A stretch of 13,049 nt of DNA from Arthrobacter sp. GTDB taxonomy: Bacteria > Actinomycetota > Actinomycetes > Actinomycetales > Micrococcaceae. Below are positions 8,006 through 13,049 of this stretch, piece by piece. The position numbers and the translations under genes were made by a program. The DNA is taken from assembly GCA_025464925.1 (NCBI GenBank), contig JAODMS010000006.1, forward strand, positions 1 to 13,049. The letters run 5' to 3'. The number at the start of each line of letters is the position of its first letter. Positions within the stretch are counted from its first letter, which is position 1. The notes beneath the pieces are model-generated. The model searched no databases, was not told the DNA's origin, and worked only from the letters and a program-made list of their open reading frames with translations.

Positions 8006-8249
8006 CACCCCGGCCCTTCAGCTGGCGCACAGCGGGCCTCCGGTCATGCCGCCCGACGTCCCGGCGGAACAACGGTCCCGCCAGCTCCAGCCAGCCTCAA
8101 GGTTGCCGCAGGATCTGCCGGACATCAAGGTTTTCCCAAGGTTAGAAACTAGCCTTGATACATGGCATCCTCAGGGTCCGGCAAAGCCGGCGGAATCGCA
8201 GGTCCGCCCTGCCCGTCTGCCCCTAGTGCCACGGATGCCGATGTGCTAG
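7995..8249 (+). CDS. possible small ORF coupled to tadC, doubtful
   Basis: A frame opening at a TTG inside the last codons of tadC runs 84 codons into the Hpt-like gene. GGAG at 7987-7990 sits 4 nt upstream. Over the first 45 or so codons most third positions are G or C (about four in five by eye), better than the other two frames in this otherwise empty gap. The bias fades after about 8135. The predicted peptide is Pro/Gln-rich with no recognised domain or membrane segment. It would overlap the Hpt-like gene if that starts at 8162, but not if it starts at the ATG at 8267. I do not recognise it and consider a non-coding gap about as likely. Confidence 0.2.
   Translation: MENSTPALQLAHSGPPVMPPDVPAEQRSRQLQPASRLPQDLPDIKVFPRLETSLDTWHPQGPAKPAESQVRPARLPLVPRMPMC
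8137..8157 (+). promoter_or_regulatory. 9-bp inverted repeat upstream of the Hpt-like gene
   Basis: CAAGGTTAG (8137-8145) and CTAGCCTTG (8149-8157) are inverted copies around an AAA centre, with a single T.G position. The right arm contains TAGCCT (8150-8155), which fits TAnnnT and lies exactly 12 to 7 bases before the ATG at 8162. This is the spacing expected of a -10 element for a leaderless transcript. No Shine-Dalgarno is visible for that ATG. The element could be an operator overlapping a -10 box, or a hairpin at the end of the tadC transcript (no U-run follows). Structure seen; roles inferred. Confidence 0.5.
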
Positions 8250-8623
8250 CGCCTGCGCAGGGCGGGATGCCGCCGGTCCTGGACCTGACGGTGCTGGCCG
8301 ATCTTGAAAGCGAAGTGAACGGCCCCGCCGTCGCCCACAGCTTCGCCAGGGACTACATCACCCTGTGGAACCGGCGTTTAGAGAAGCTCACATCCGCCCT
8401 GGACAACAACGACGGTGAAACCGCCTTGGATGCGAGCCTCAGCCTGAAAAACTCATCCGCCATGGTCGGCGCAACACGGCTGTCTGCCCTGGCTAAGATC
8501 CTGCGGCAGTTCATCGGGAGCGGGAACCTGTCAGGAGCCCGGAGCTTGCTCCCCCAGGTTGCCGAGCAGGGGCATGAAACCATCAAAGAGCTGCGCCAGA
8601 ACTACCTCCGGTCAGACGGCTAG
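8162..8623 (+). CDS. Hpt-like domain protein lacking the phospho-histidine
   Basis: This 153-residue soluble protein has a low-complexity Gly/Pro/Ala head (1-38) and then a helical region resembling a histidine phosphotransfer domain. In that family the active motif reads H-x-L-K-G-S-S, then a GA-x-x-L segment. Here residues 93-99 read LSLKNSS, followed by MVGATRLSALA. The fold-defining LK-x-SS and GA-x-x-L residues are kept, but Leu93 (codon CTC at 8438-8440) replaces the His and Asn97 replaces the Gly. As read, it cannot carry phosphate at the normal site. It may bind a kinase or a receiver as a decoy or scaffold. The start is uncertain: the ATG at 8162 has no ribosome site but a suitable leaderless -10, while the ATG at 8267 would give only the conserved part. 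It converges with the response regulator gene at a 4-nt gap. Confidence 0.7.
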   Translation: MASSGSGKAGGIAGPPCPSAPSATDADVLAPAQGGMPPVLDLTVLADLESEVNGPAVAHSFARDYITLWNRRLEKLTSALDNNDGETALDASLSLKNSSAMVGATRLSALAKILRQFIGSGNLSGARSLLPQVAEQGHETIKELRQNYLRSDG

Positions 8624-8627
8624 CTCC

Positions 8628-9428
8628 TTACTCCGACCGTTGCGGCGCCAGCCGGTAGCCGACCCCTCGCACCGTGATCAGCCATCGCGGATCCGCCGGG
8701 TCCTCACCCAGCTTGCGGCGAAGATTTCCGATATGGACCTCCACGGCTCGTTCATCGGACTGGCCGATGTACGTATCCTCGCTGTAGTAGTCGCCACGCA
8801 CCACCCGGACCAGGTCCGCACGCGTGCGCACGGCACCGGTTCCCTCCAACAGCTCCTGAAGCAGGTCGAACTCGCTCCTCGTGAGCCCCAGCGGAGTCCC
8901 GCGAAGGGCGGCGGTCCGGGTTTCACTGTCCAGCGCGAGGCCGTTGTGGCGCAGCACCTTTCCGTCCAAGGCCTCCGATGGAACGGCGGCAGCAGGCGCC
9001 GTCGCCTGAGCGGCGCTCCCCCGGAAAGGCTGCCCTCCGGAAAGCGCCCGGGGCCGGCGCATTATGGCTGAGATCCTTGCCCGCAGCTCGCGCGGCCGGA
9101 AGGGTTTGAGAAGATAATCGTCGGCGCCGCCCTGCAGCGCCATGATCGTATCCAGCTCGTCGTCCCGGCCTGTCAGCATGACCACGTAGGCATCGCTGAA
9201 CTGCCGGATCCGGCGCAGCACCTCAAACCCATCGATGTCCGGGAGACCTACGTCCAGGGTGATGACGTTCGCGTGGTGCTGCCTGGCCATCTCCACCCCC
9301 TCCCGGCCCGTGGGCGCCGAATGCACCTCGAAGCCGGCCTGCTGAAGTACCGCTACCACGAGGTTGCGGACGTCGTCGTCGTCCTCAATTACAACCGCCA
9401 CACCTGAATCGCTCACAGTTGTCCCCAT
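8628..9428 (-). CDS. OmpR-family two-component response regulator
   Basis: This 266-residue DNA-binding response regulator has an N-terminal receiver domain (about 10-125) with the acidic pocket EDDDD (15-19), phosphoacceptor Asp59 in VITLDVGLPDIDG, Thr86 in MLTGRDD, and Lys108 in LLKPFRPREL; all key residues are present. An Ala-rich linker (about 128-155) leads to an OmpR/PhoB winged-helix domain (about 158-262) with LTRSEFDLLQELLE and the typical ending VEVHIGNLRRKLGEDP ... VRGVGYRL. It is divergent from the histidine kinase gene and presumably receives phosphate from it. The ATG at 9428 has little ribosome site. A GTG four codons in (9416) has GGGGA 5 nt upstream and may be the true start. 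The 3' end lies 4 nt from the end of the Hpt-like gene. Confidence 0.93.
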   Translation of the reverse strand: MGTTVSDSGVAVVIEDDDDVRNLVVAVLQQAGFEVHSAPTGREGVEMARQHHANVITLDVGLPDIDGFEVLRRIRQFSDAYVVMLTGRDDELDTIMALQGGADDYLLKPFRPRELRARISAIMRRPRALSGGQPFRGSAAQATAPAAAVPSEALDGKVLRHNGLALDSETRTAALRGTPLGLTRSEFDLLQELLEGTGAVRTRADLVRVVRGDYYSEDTYIGQSDERAVEVHIGNLRRKLGEDPADPRWLITVRGVGYRLAPQRSE

Positions 9429-9637
9429 ATCCAGCTAAACCACCACATAGCCCAGCGCCAAATGCGGAAGCACTACCAGATTACCTGCGCTCCAAGGTGG
9501 AGCGGGCCTGACACCCTGAGTACGCGGATTCTCTTGACCAGACACTAGACAGCAGCGGCCTCCTCGCCGATCGCGAAAGAATTGCCGTGCATAATGGGCA
9601 TCATGTCTTGGTTAATGCTGGTGGGGGCCGGAATTTG
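9429..9637. promoter_or_regulatory. divergent regulator/kinase promoter region
   Basis: This gap of about 200 bases separates the divergent regulator and kinase starts and should hold both promoters. On the minus strand a TAATCT hexamer (plus positions 9478-9483) fits TAnnnT and would give a leader of about 45 nt for the regulator. On the plus strand CATAAT at 9590-9595 is a near match to TATAAT and would start a transcript near 9602, downstream of the GTG at 9587 but upstream of the ATG at 9638. Neither has a clear -35. A perfect 6-bp inverted repeat, CGCTCC-N5-GGAGCG (9488-9504), lies next to the minus-strand hexamer and could be an operator. All assignments are by eye. Confidence 0.35.
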
Positions 9638-11344
9638 ATGGTGCAGTACCGCGCAGAAAGCTCTTCTGTGGGTGAGCAGCTGCTGGTCCGTAACACAGAC
9701 CGGTTTTATCGGCGGCTCAAACCCCGCCTCCAGGTGGCTCTTTGCCAGCTTCCGGTAACGGTCCTGCTAGCAGCCCTCGCCATTGCCGCACCCGCGGTTT
9801 GGCCGACATTGATCGAGAATGGCGCATTTATCGCGTCCATTCTCCTGATGGGCACCCTGTTCCTAGCGTGCTTCCTGGTCCCTTGGGAACGGCTGCCCGC
9901 CAATGCATACCTCGTCGTTCCGGTTCTGGACCTGGTGATCATCGGCCTCGCCCGCAACGGGGCCGTTCCGGCGGTGGCCGGCCTCGGGGTCCTGGCCATC
10001 TTCCCCGTCATCTGGCTATCCGCCTCCGGATCCTTTGCCGGCACCACCCTTTTCCTGAGCTTTTTCGGCCCGTTGTTGATCACGTTGCCGTCGGTGCTGC
10101 CCAAGTTCCCCGCTATTTCGCCCGCTGAGGTCACCGCCGTTCTTCTGCTGCCCTTGATGATGGTTGCGGTCTCCCTGGCTATCCGGTTCGCCAGCGTCAA
10201 CGTCCGGCTTCAGCGCCGGCGGCTGGAGAAAAAAGACCAAGAGCTGCGCAAGCTGCTCATTGAAAGCAGGAACCGCGAGCGGCTCCTCCAAACCGTCCTG
10301 GACACGATCGACGTCGGTATTGTCACCGTCGATGCCGACGGCCAGGATGTGCTGGTCAACGGCCAACAGAAAGCCTTCCAGCAGGCAGCTTCGCCGGCGG
10401 GCTCCGAAACGGTGCCCCAGGAATCCGGGCAGCTGATGTTTTGCCAGGACAGGGTGACCCCGCTCCCTGAGGACAAACGGCCCATCCACAGGGCGGCAGC
10501 GGGTGAAACATTCGCGGATTATCTGGTGTGGATCGGCGAAGGGCCGACGCAGTGCGCCGTCTCGACGGCGGCGCGGATCATTAAGAATGAAGACGGCGGG
10601 TTCAGCGGAGCGGTGATCGTCTACAGCGATGTCACAGGCCTCGTGGAGGCTCTTTCCGTCAAGGAAGAGCTGATCTCCAATGTCTCCCACGAGTTCCGGG
10701 GCCCGCTGATGTCGGTCCTGGGCAACCTCGACCTGGTCCTCGACGAAGTGGATGCGTTGCCCTCCGCCGGGGTGCGGCGGCTCGAAGTGGTGCGGCGCAA
10801 CGCCGAGCGGCTGCTTTCCCTCGTGTCGGACCTGCTGGTGTCGGCCTCAACGGTGCTGGCGGTCCACCCCCGGCGGACCGACCTGGCCGGGCTGATCGAG
10901 ACCAGCATCGGGTCCGCCCAGGCCCAGGCCGACGCCACCAACGTTTCCCTCAGCACCGACGTCCCGGTGCCGCTGTGGGCGCACGCGGACCCGCTCCGCA
11001 TAGGCCAGGCCCTCGACAACCTGGTGTCCAACGCCATCAAATATTCGCCCGACGGCGGTTCCGTGACTGTCAGCGCCCAAAGCAACGACGCCTGGGTCCA
11101 GCTGAAGGTCCAGGACACCGGCATGGGCATCAGCGAAGAGGAAACGGCCAGGATTTTCACCCGGTTCTTCCGCACCGAGGCCGCCCGGCGGGCCGCGATC
11201 CCGGGGGTAGGCCTCGGCCTTTCCATCACCAAGACCATCGCAGAGCGGCACGGCGGAGATCTCTCCTGCATCAGCACACCCGGTGCCGGCACCACGTTCA
11301 CCATGACTTTGCCGGCGGAAGGCGCCCCCCCGGCCAAGGCCTGA
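9638..11344 (+). CDS. membrane PAS/HisKA sensor histidine kinase
   Basis: From the ATG at 9638 this is 568 residues. The N-terminus has about six hydrophobic segments (roughly 34-55, 63-82, 89-105, 109-131, 133-153, 164-186) with only short loops, so it may sense membrane or envelope state. A charged helix (about 190-219) leads to a PAS-like region (about 220-333). The HisKA domain has the phospho-acceptor His351 in SHEFRGPL, where the usual Thr/Asn of H-E-x-x-T/N is Gly355. The ATPase domain has N461 and N465 in DNLVSNAIKYS, D493 in QDTGMGI, and GVGLGL at 523-528; all ATP-binding boxes look intact. A GTG at 9587 would add 17 residues, but those codons have many A/T third positions and overlap a -10-like CATAAT, so the ATG is preferred. 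It is divergent from its likely partner regulator and converges with truA at a 21-nt gap. Confidence 0.92.
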   Translation: MVQYRAESSSVGEQLLVRNTDRFYRRLKPRLQVALCQLPVTVLLAALAIAAPAVWPTLIENGAFIASILLMGTLFLACFLVPWERLPANAYLVVPVLDLVIIGLARNGAVPAVAGLGVLAIFPVIWLSASGSFAGTTLFLSFFGPLLITLPSVLPKFPAISPAEVTAVLLLPLMMVAVSLAIRFASVNVRLQRRRLEKKDQELRKLLIESRNRERLLQTVLDTIDVGIVTVDADGQDVLVNGQQKAFQQAASPAGSETVPQESGQLMFCQDRVTPLPEDKRPIHRAAAGETFADYLVWIGEGPTQCAVSTAARIIKNEDGGFSGAVIVYSDVTGLVEALSVKEELISNVSHEFRGPLMSVLGNLDLVLDEVDALPSAGVRRLEVVRRNAERLLSLVSDLLVSASTVLAVHPRRTDLAGLIETSIGSAQAQADATNVSLSTDVPVPLWAHADPLRIGQALDNLVSNAIKYSPDGGSVTVSAQSNDAWVQLKVQDTGMGISEEETARIFTRFFRTEAARRAAIPGVGLGLSITKTIAERHGGDLSCISTPGAGTTFTMTLPAEGAPPAKA

Positions 11345-11365
11345 CGCGGCGGCGAGGAGCCGGCC

Positions 11366-12268
11366 CTACTGGCGGACCTGCTGGCGCCGGGCCCGTGTCA
11401 GCTCGGCCCTGGCCAGCAGGCCGCTGTCGGACGGGTAGGCGACTTCCTCGAGCACCAGCGGATGCGGGGCGGCCAGTACCGACCGAGCGTCCCGCTGGCG
11501 GGCCAGCAGCCGCTCCAGCAGCCAGCCGGGAGACTCGACGCCCGCGCCCACGAACAGCGCCGAACCCACCAGGGAGCGCACCATGTTGTGGCAGAACGCA
11601 TCGGCCTGCACGGTGGCGACAATGACCCCGTCAGAACCGCGGGCGAACTCAAAGCGCTGCAGTTCCCGGATGGTGGTGGCGCCTTCCCGGGGCTTGCAGT
11701 AGGACCTGAAATCCTGCAAGCCGAGCAGTTGCGAGGCGCCCTCGTTGAGCAGTCCGACGTCGAGCTCGTTTTGGTGCCAGAGCGTCCAGGTGCGGCCGAG
11801 CGGATCCCAGAGGGCAGGGCCGTCCGCAATCCGGTAGCTGTAGCGGCGCCAGAGGGCCGAGAACCGGGCGTCGAAGCCTTCCGGGGCCACCGACACCCGG
11901 TGCACCTCGATCGCTCCCGTAAGGTCGCCCAGCCCTCGGCTCAGGGCGCCGCGGAGGCGGCGGACCAGCGCGACGGCGGGGTCGAGTTCGGCTCCGCGGT
12001 TCAGGCCCAGCCACTCGGCCATGCTGAGGTCCAGGTGGACCACTTGGTCGCGGGCGTGCACACCGGCGTCGGTCCGGCCGGCGACGGTGACCCGAACGGG
12101 GCGGCGGATCAGCAGTTCCAGGGCCTCTTCCAGCGTGCCCTGGACGGTGCGCAGCCCGGGCTGGACGCCCCATCCGTTGAAGGGGCCGCCGTCATACCCA
12201 AGATCAAGACGGATACGCAAAAACCCGCCGCCCCCCGGAACGGGGGCAGCGGGTTTCTGTTCGTTCAT
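11366..12268 (-). CDS. truA: tRNA pseudouridine synthase A (positions 38-40)
   Basis: TruA converts uridine to pseudouridine in the anticodon stem-loop (positions 38, 39, 40) of tRNAs. From the ATG at 12268 it is 300 residues. The catalytic motif GRTDAGVHA places the nucleophile at Asp67. Other family segments are LDLGYDGGPFNGWG (21-34), VQGTLEEAL (42-50), RRYSYRI in the middle, and DAFCHNMVRSLVGSALFVGAG in the C-terminal half. The first 16 residues are a variable Pro/Gly tail whose DNA forms a terminator-like hairpin. A TTG 57 bases upstream would overlap rplQ and is unlikely. There is no Shine-Dalgarno; the ATG is the end of an 18-nt palindrome. It follows rplQ by 31 nt, the usual actinobacterial order. 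Confidence 0.95.
   Translation of the reverse strand: MNEQKPAAPVPGGGGFLRIRLDLGYDGGPFNGWGVQPGLRTVQGTLEEALELLIRRPVRVTVAGRTDAGVHARDQVVHLDLSMAEWLGLNRGAELDPAVALVRRLRGALSRGLGDLTGAIEVHRVSVAPEGFDARFSALWRRYSYRIADGPALWDPLGRTWTLWHQNELDVGLLNEGASQLLGLQDFRSYCKPREGATTIRELQRFEFARGSDGVIVATVQADAFCHNMVRSLVGSALFVGAGVESPGWLLERLLARQRDARSVLAAPHPLVLEEVAYPSDSGLLARAELTRARRQQVRQ
12219..12256 (-). terminator. intrinsic-terminator-like hairpin inside the 5' coding part of truA
   Basis: On the minus strand AAACCCGC-T-GCCCCC (12256 to 12242) pairs with GGGGGC-G-GCGGGTTT (12235 to 12221) around a 6-nt loop. That is 15 bp, with one G.U that pairs only in the minus-strand RNA (it is a C.A mismatch in the plus-strand RNA). 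A T5 run spans 12223-12219. This is a textbook intrinsic terminator layout, 44 nt after the rplQ stop, where an alpha-operon terminator could be expected. It lies within truA codons 5-17, so it may act as an attenuator of truA that translating ribosomes would melt. Confidence 0.7.
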
Positions 12269-12283
12269 AGACTTAAGTCTATG
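12266..12283 (-). promoter_or_regulatory. 18-nt perfect palindrome containing the truA start codon
   Basis: CATAGACTTAAGTCTATG reads the same on both strands, and its last three bases on the minus strand are the truA ATG. It sits in the 31-nt rplQ-truA gap where a Shine-Dalgarno would be expected. In RNA the arms would pair the AUG. As DNA it could be an operator, and its left part, TAGACT, fits TAnnnT at about -13 to -8 from the ATG, as in a leaderless promoter. Structure seen; function inferred. Confidence 0.6.
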
Positions 12284-12299
12284 CGAAGGATTCAGCGAA

Positions 12300-12878
12300 T
12301 TACTTCGCGTCCTTCTCGGACTCAACGGCTGCGTCCTCAGCGGCCGGAGCCTCTTCGGTCACAACAGCGTCAGCCTGGGGAGCGTCAGCAGCCTCGGTAA
12401 CTTCAGCTTCAGCAGCTTCGGCCTCGACGGGAGCGGCGACGGCCTTGTCGGCGTCGCGCTTGTCGGCGTCGCGCTGGGCGGCGGAGGTAGCCTCGGCTAC
12501 CACTGCCTGCTTCGCGGAAACCGGCTCAAGAACCAGTTCGATGACAGCCATGGGAGCGTTGTCGCCCTTGCGGTTGCCGATCTTGGTGATGCGGGTGTAG
12601 CCACCTTCGCGGTTCTCCACTGCCTGTGCGATGTCGGTGAACAGCTCGTGGACGATGCCCTTGTTGCTGATCAGGCCGAGTACGCGGCGGCGGGAAGACA
12701 GGTCGCCACGCTTGGCGAAAGTCACCAGGCGCTCGGCGTACGGCTTCAGTCGCTTGGCCTTGGTCACCGTGGTGGTGATCCGCTTGTGCTCGAACAGGGC
12801 GGCGGACAGGTTCGCGAGCATAAGACGCTCGTGAGCCGCTCCGCCTCCGAGGCGCGGACCCTTAGCGGGTGTAGGCAT
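12300..12878 (-). CDS. rplQ: 50S ribosomal protein L17
   Basis: This large-subunit ribosomal protein has 192 residues. The first 120 or so match the L17 family: [30 protein letters not shown] at the start, [26 protein letters not shown], then [23 protein letters not shown]. The family core is about 120-130 residues. The last 70 or so residues are an Ala/Glu/Asp-rich, probably disordered acidic extension, a type common in actinobacterial L17, and contain an exact [10 protein letters not shown] duplication from a 15-bp tandem repeat. The start ATG at 12878 has AGGAG at plus positions 12887-12891 with an 8-nt spacer. It lies between rpoA and truA in the alpha-operon order. Confidence 0.97.
   Translation of the reverse strand: MPTPAKGPRLGGGAAHERLMLANLSAALFEHKRITTTVTKAKRLKPYAERLVTFAKRGDLSSRRRVLGLISNKGIVHELFTDIAQAVENREGGYTRITKIGNRKGDNAPMAVIELVLEPVSAKQAVVAEATSAAQRDADKRDADKAVAAPVEAEAAEAEVTEAADAPQADAVVTEEAPAAEDAAVESEKDAK
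12444..12473. repeat. 15-bp tandem duplication within rplQ
   Basis: The unit CTTGTCGGCGTCGCG occurs twice back to back (12444-12458 and 12459-12473). Because it is a multiple of three it keeps the frame and encodes a doubled Arg-Asp-Ala-Asp-Lys block in the L17 tail. It was probably created by replication slippage. Confidence 0.85.
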
Positions 12879-12951
12879 AATAGTTTCTCCTCATATGGAA
12901 GCCGGTGGACTGCGCACTCCAAGGTGCGGCCCGCCAGCCAAGATCTGTTTG

Positions 12952-13049
12952 TTAGAGCTCGTCGTCGCTGAAAGCGGCGTCGTCCTCTTCAATTGCTGCG
13001 GCGCGTGCTGCGAGGTCAAATCCGGGAGGCGAGTCCTTGAGGGACAGGC
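12952..13049 (-). CDS. rpoA: RNA polymerase alpha subunit, C-terminal end (partial)
   Basis: Only the last 31 complete codons are in the window; the gene continues beyond the right edge. The reading [18 protein letters not shown] and an acidic end [12 protein letters not shown] followed by TAA match the end of actinobacterial alpha subunits, where an LSLKDSP-type segment follows the alpha C-terminal domain helix. Its position 73 nt upstream of rplQ on the same strand supports the call. The alpha C-terminal DNA-binding domain itself is outside the window. Confidence 0.88.
   Translation of the reverse strand, partial: LSLKDSPPGFDLAARAAAIEEDDAAFSDDEL

Noticed and set aside
12221..12262. Plus-strand terminator for the kinase gene using the same hairpin
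   Set aside because: It lies about 880 bases beyond the kinase stop, the plus-strand version has a C.A mismatch, and its T-run is interrupted.
12269..12325. Upstream TTG start for truA overlapping rplQ
   Set aside because: A TTG start with a 26-base overlap with rplQ and non-conserved added residues is less likely than the ATG at 12268.
11462..12400. Plus-strand 312-codon frame opposite truA and rplQ
   Set aside because: It is antisense to two certain housekeeping genes and its translation shows only low-complexity Gly/Ala/Arg sequence, a high-GC shadow.
12913..12928. Hairpin between rpoA and rplQ (CGCAC-N6-GTGCG)
   Set aside because: Only 5 bp with a 6-nt loop, no T-run, and the two genes are expected to be co-transcribed; probably chance in GC-rich DNA.

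Overview
This is a GC-rich window from a high-GC Gram-positive bacterium, most likely an Arthrobacter-type member of the Micrococcaceae. The evidence is the actinobacterial rpoA-rplQ-truA order, the long Ala/Glu-rich tail on ribosomal protein L17, frequent GTG starts, and a monoderm-type Tad pilus set without a secretin. The genus is an inference from gene content and protein style, not from a database search.

The left two thirds (about 230-8005, + strand) is a compact Tad (tight adherence, type IVc) pilus locus: prepilin peptidase, Flp major pilin, TadE-like minor pilin, TadG-like membrane-anchored protein, CpaB/RcpC-like SAF protein, TadZ/CpaE localisation ATPase, TadA/CpaF motor ATPase, and the TadB and TadC platform proteins. 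From tadE onward the genes overlap or nearly touch, so they are probably one operon. The pilin gene is separated from tadE by a 15-bp, GC-rich hairpin with no U-tract, a plausible device for setting pilin expression apart from assembly-gene expression.

Next comes a small signalling block (8162-11344): an Hpt-like protein (+), an OmpR-family response regulator (-, convergent with the Hpt gene, 4-nt gap) and a membrane-bound PAS/HisKA histidine kinase (+, divergent from the regulator). Two key positions are unusual. The Hpt-like protein has Leu where the phosphorylatable His should be, and the kinase has Gly instead of Thr/Asn in the H-box position linked to phosphatase activity. The block abuts the pilus locus and may regulate it, but this is inferred from position only.

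The right end (11366-13049, - strand) is the housekeeping end of the alpha operon: the 3' end of rpoA, rplQ and truA. The truA start carries two stacked structures: an 18-nt perfect palindrome whose last three bases are the truA ATG, and a complete intrinsic-terminator-like hairpin with a U5 run inside the first codons of truA. This looks like an attenuator, or an alpha-operon terminator embedded in coding sequence, and is the most noteworthy regulatory structure in the window. No rRNA, tRNA, CRISPR array, insertion sequence or attachment site was seen.
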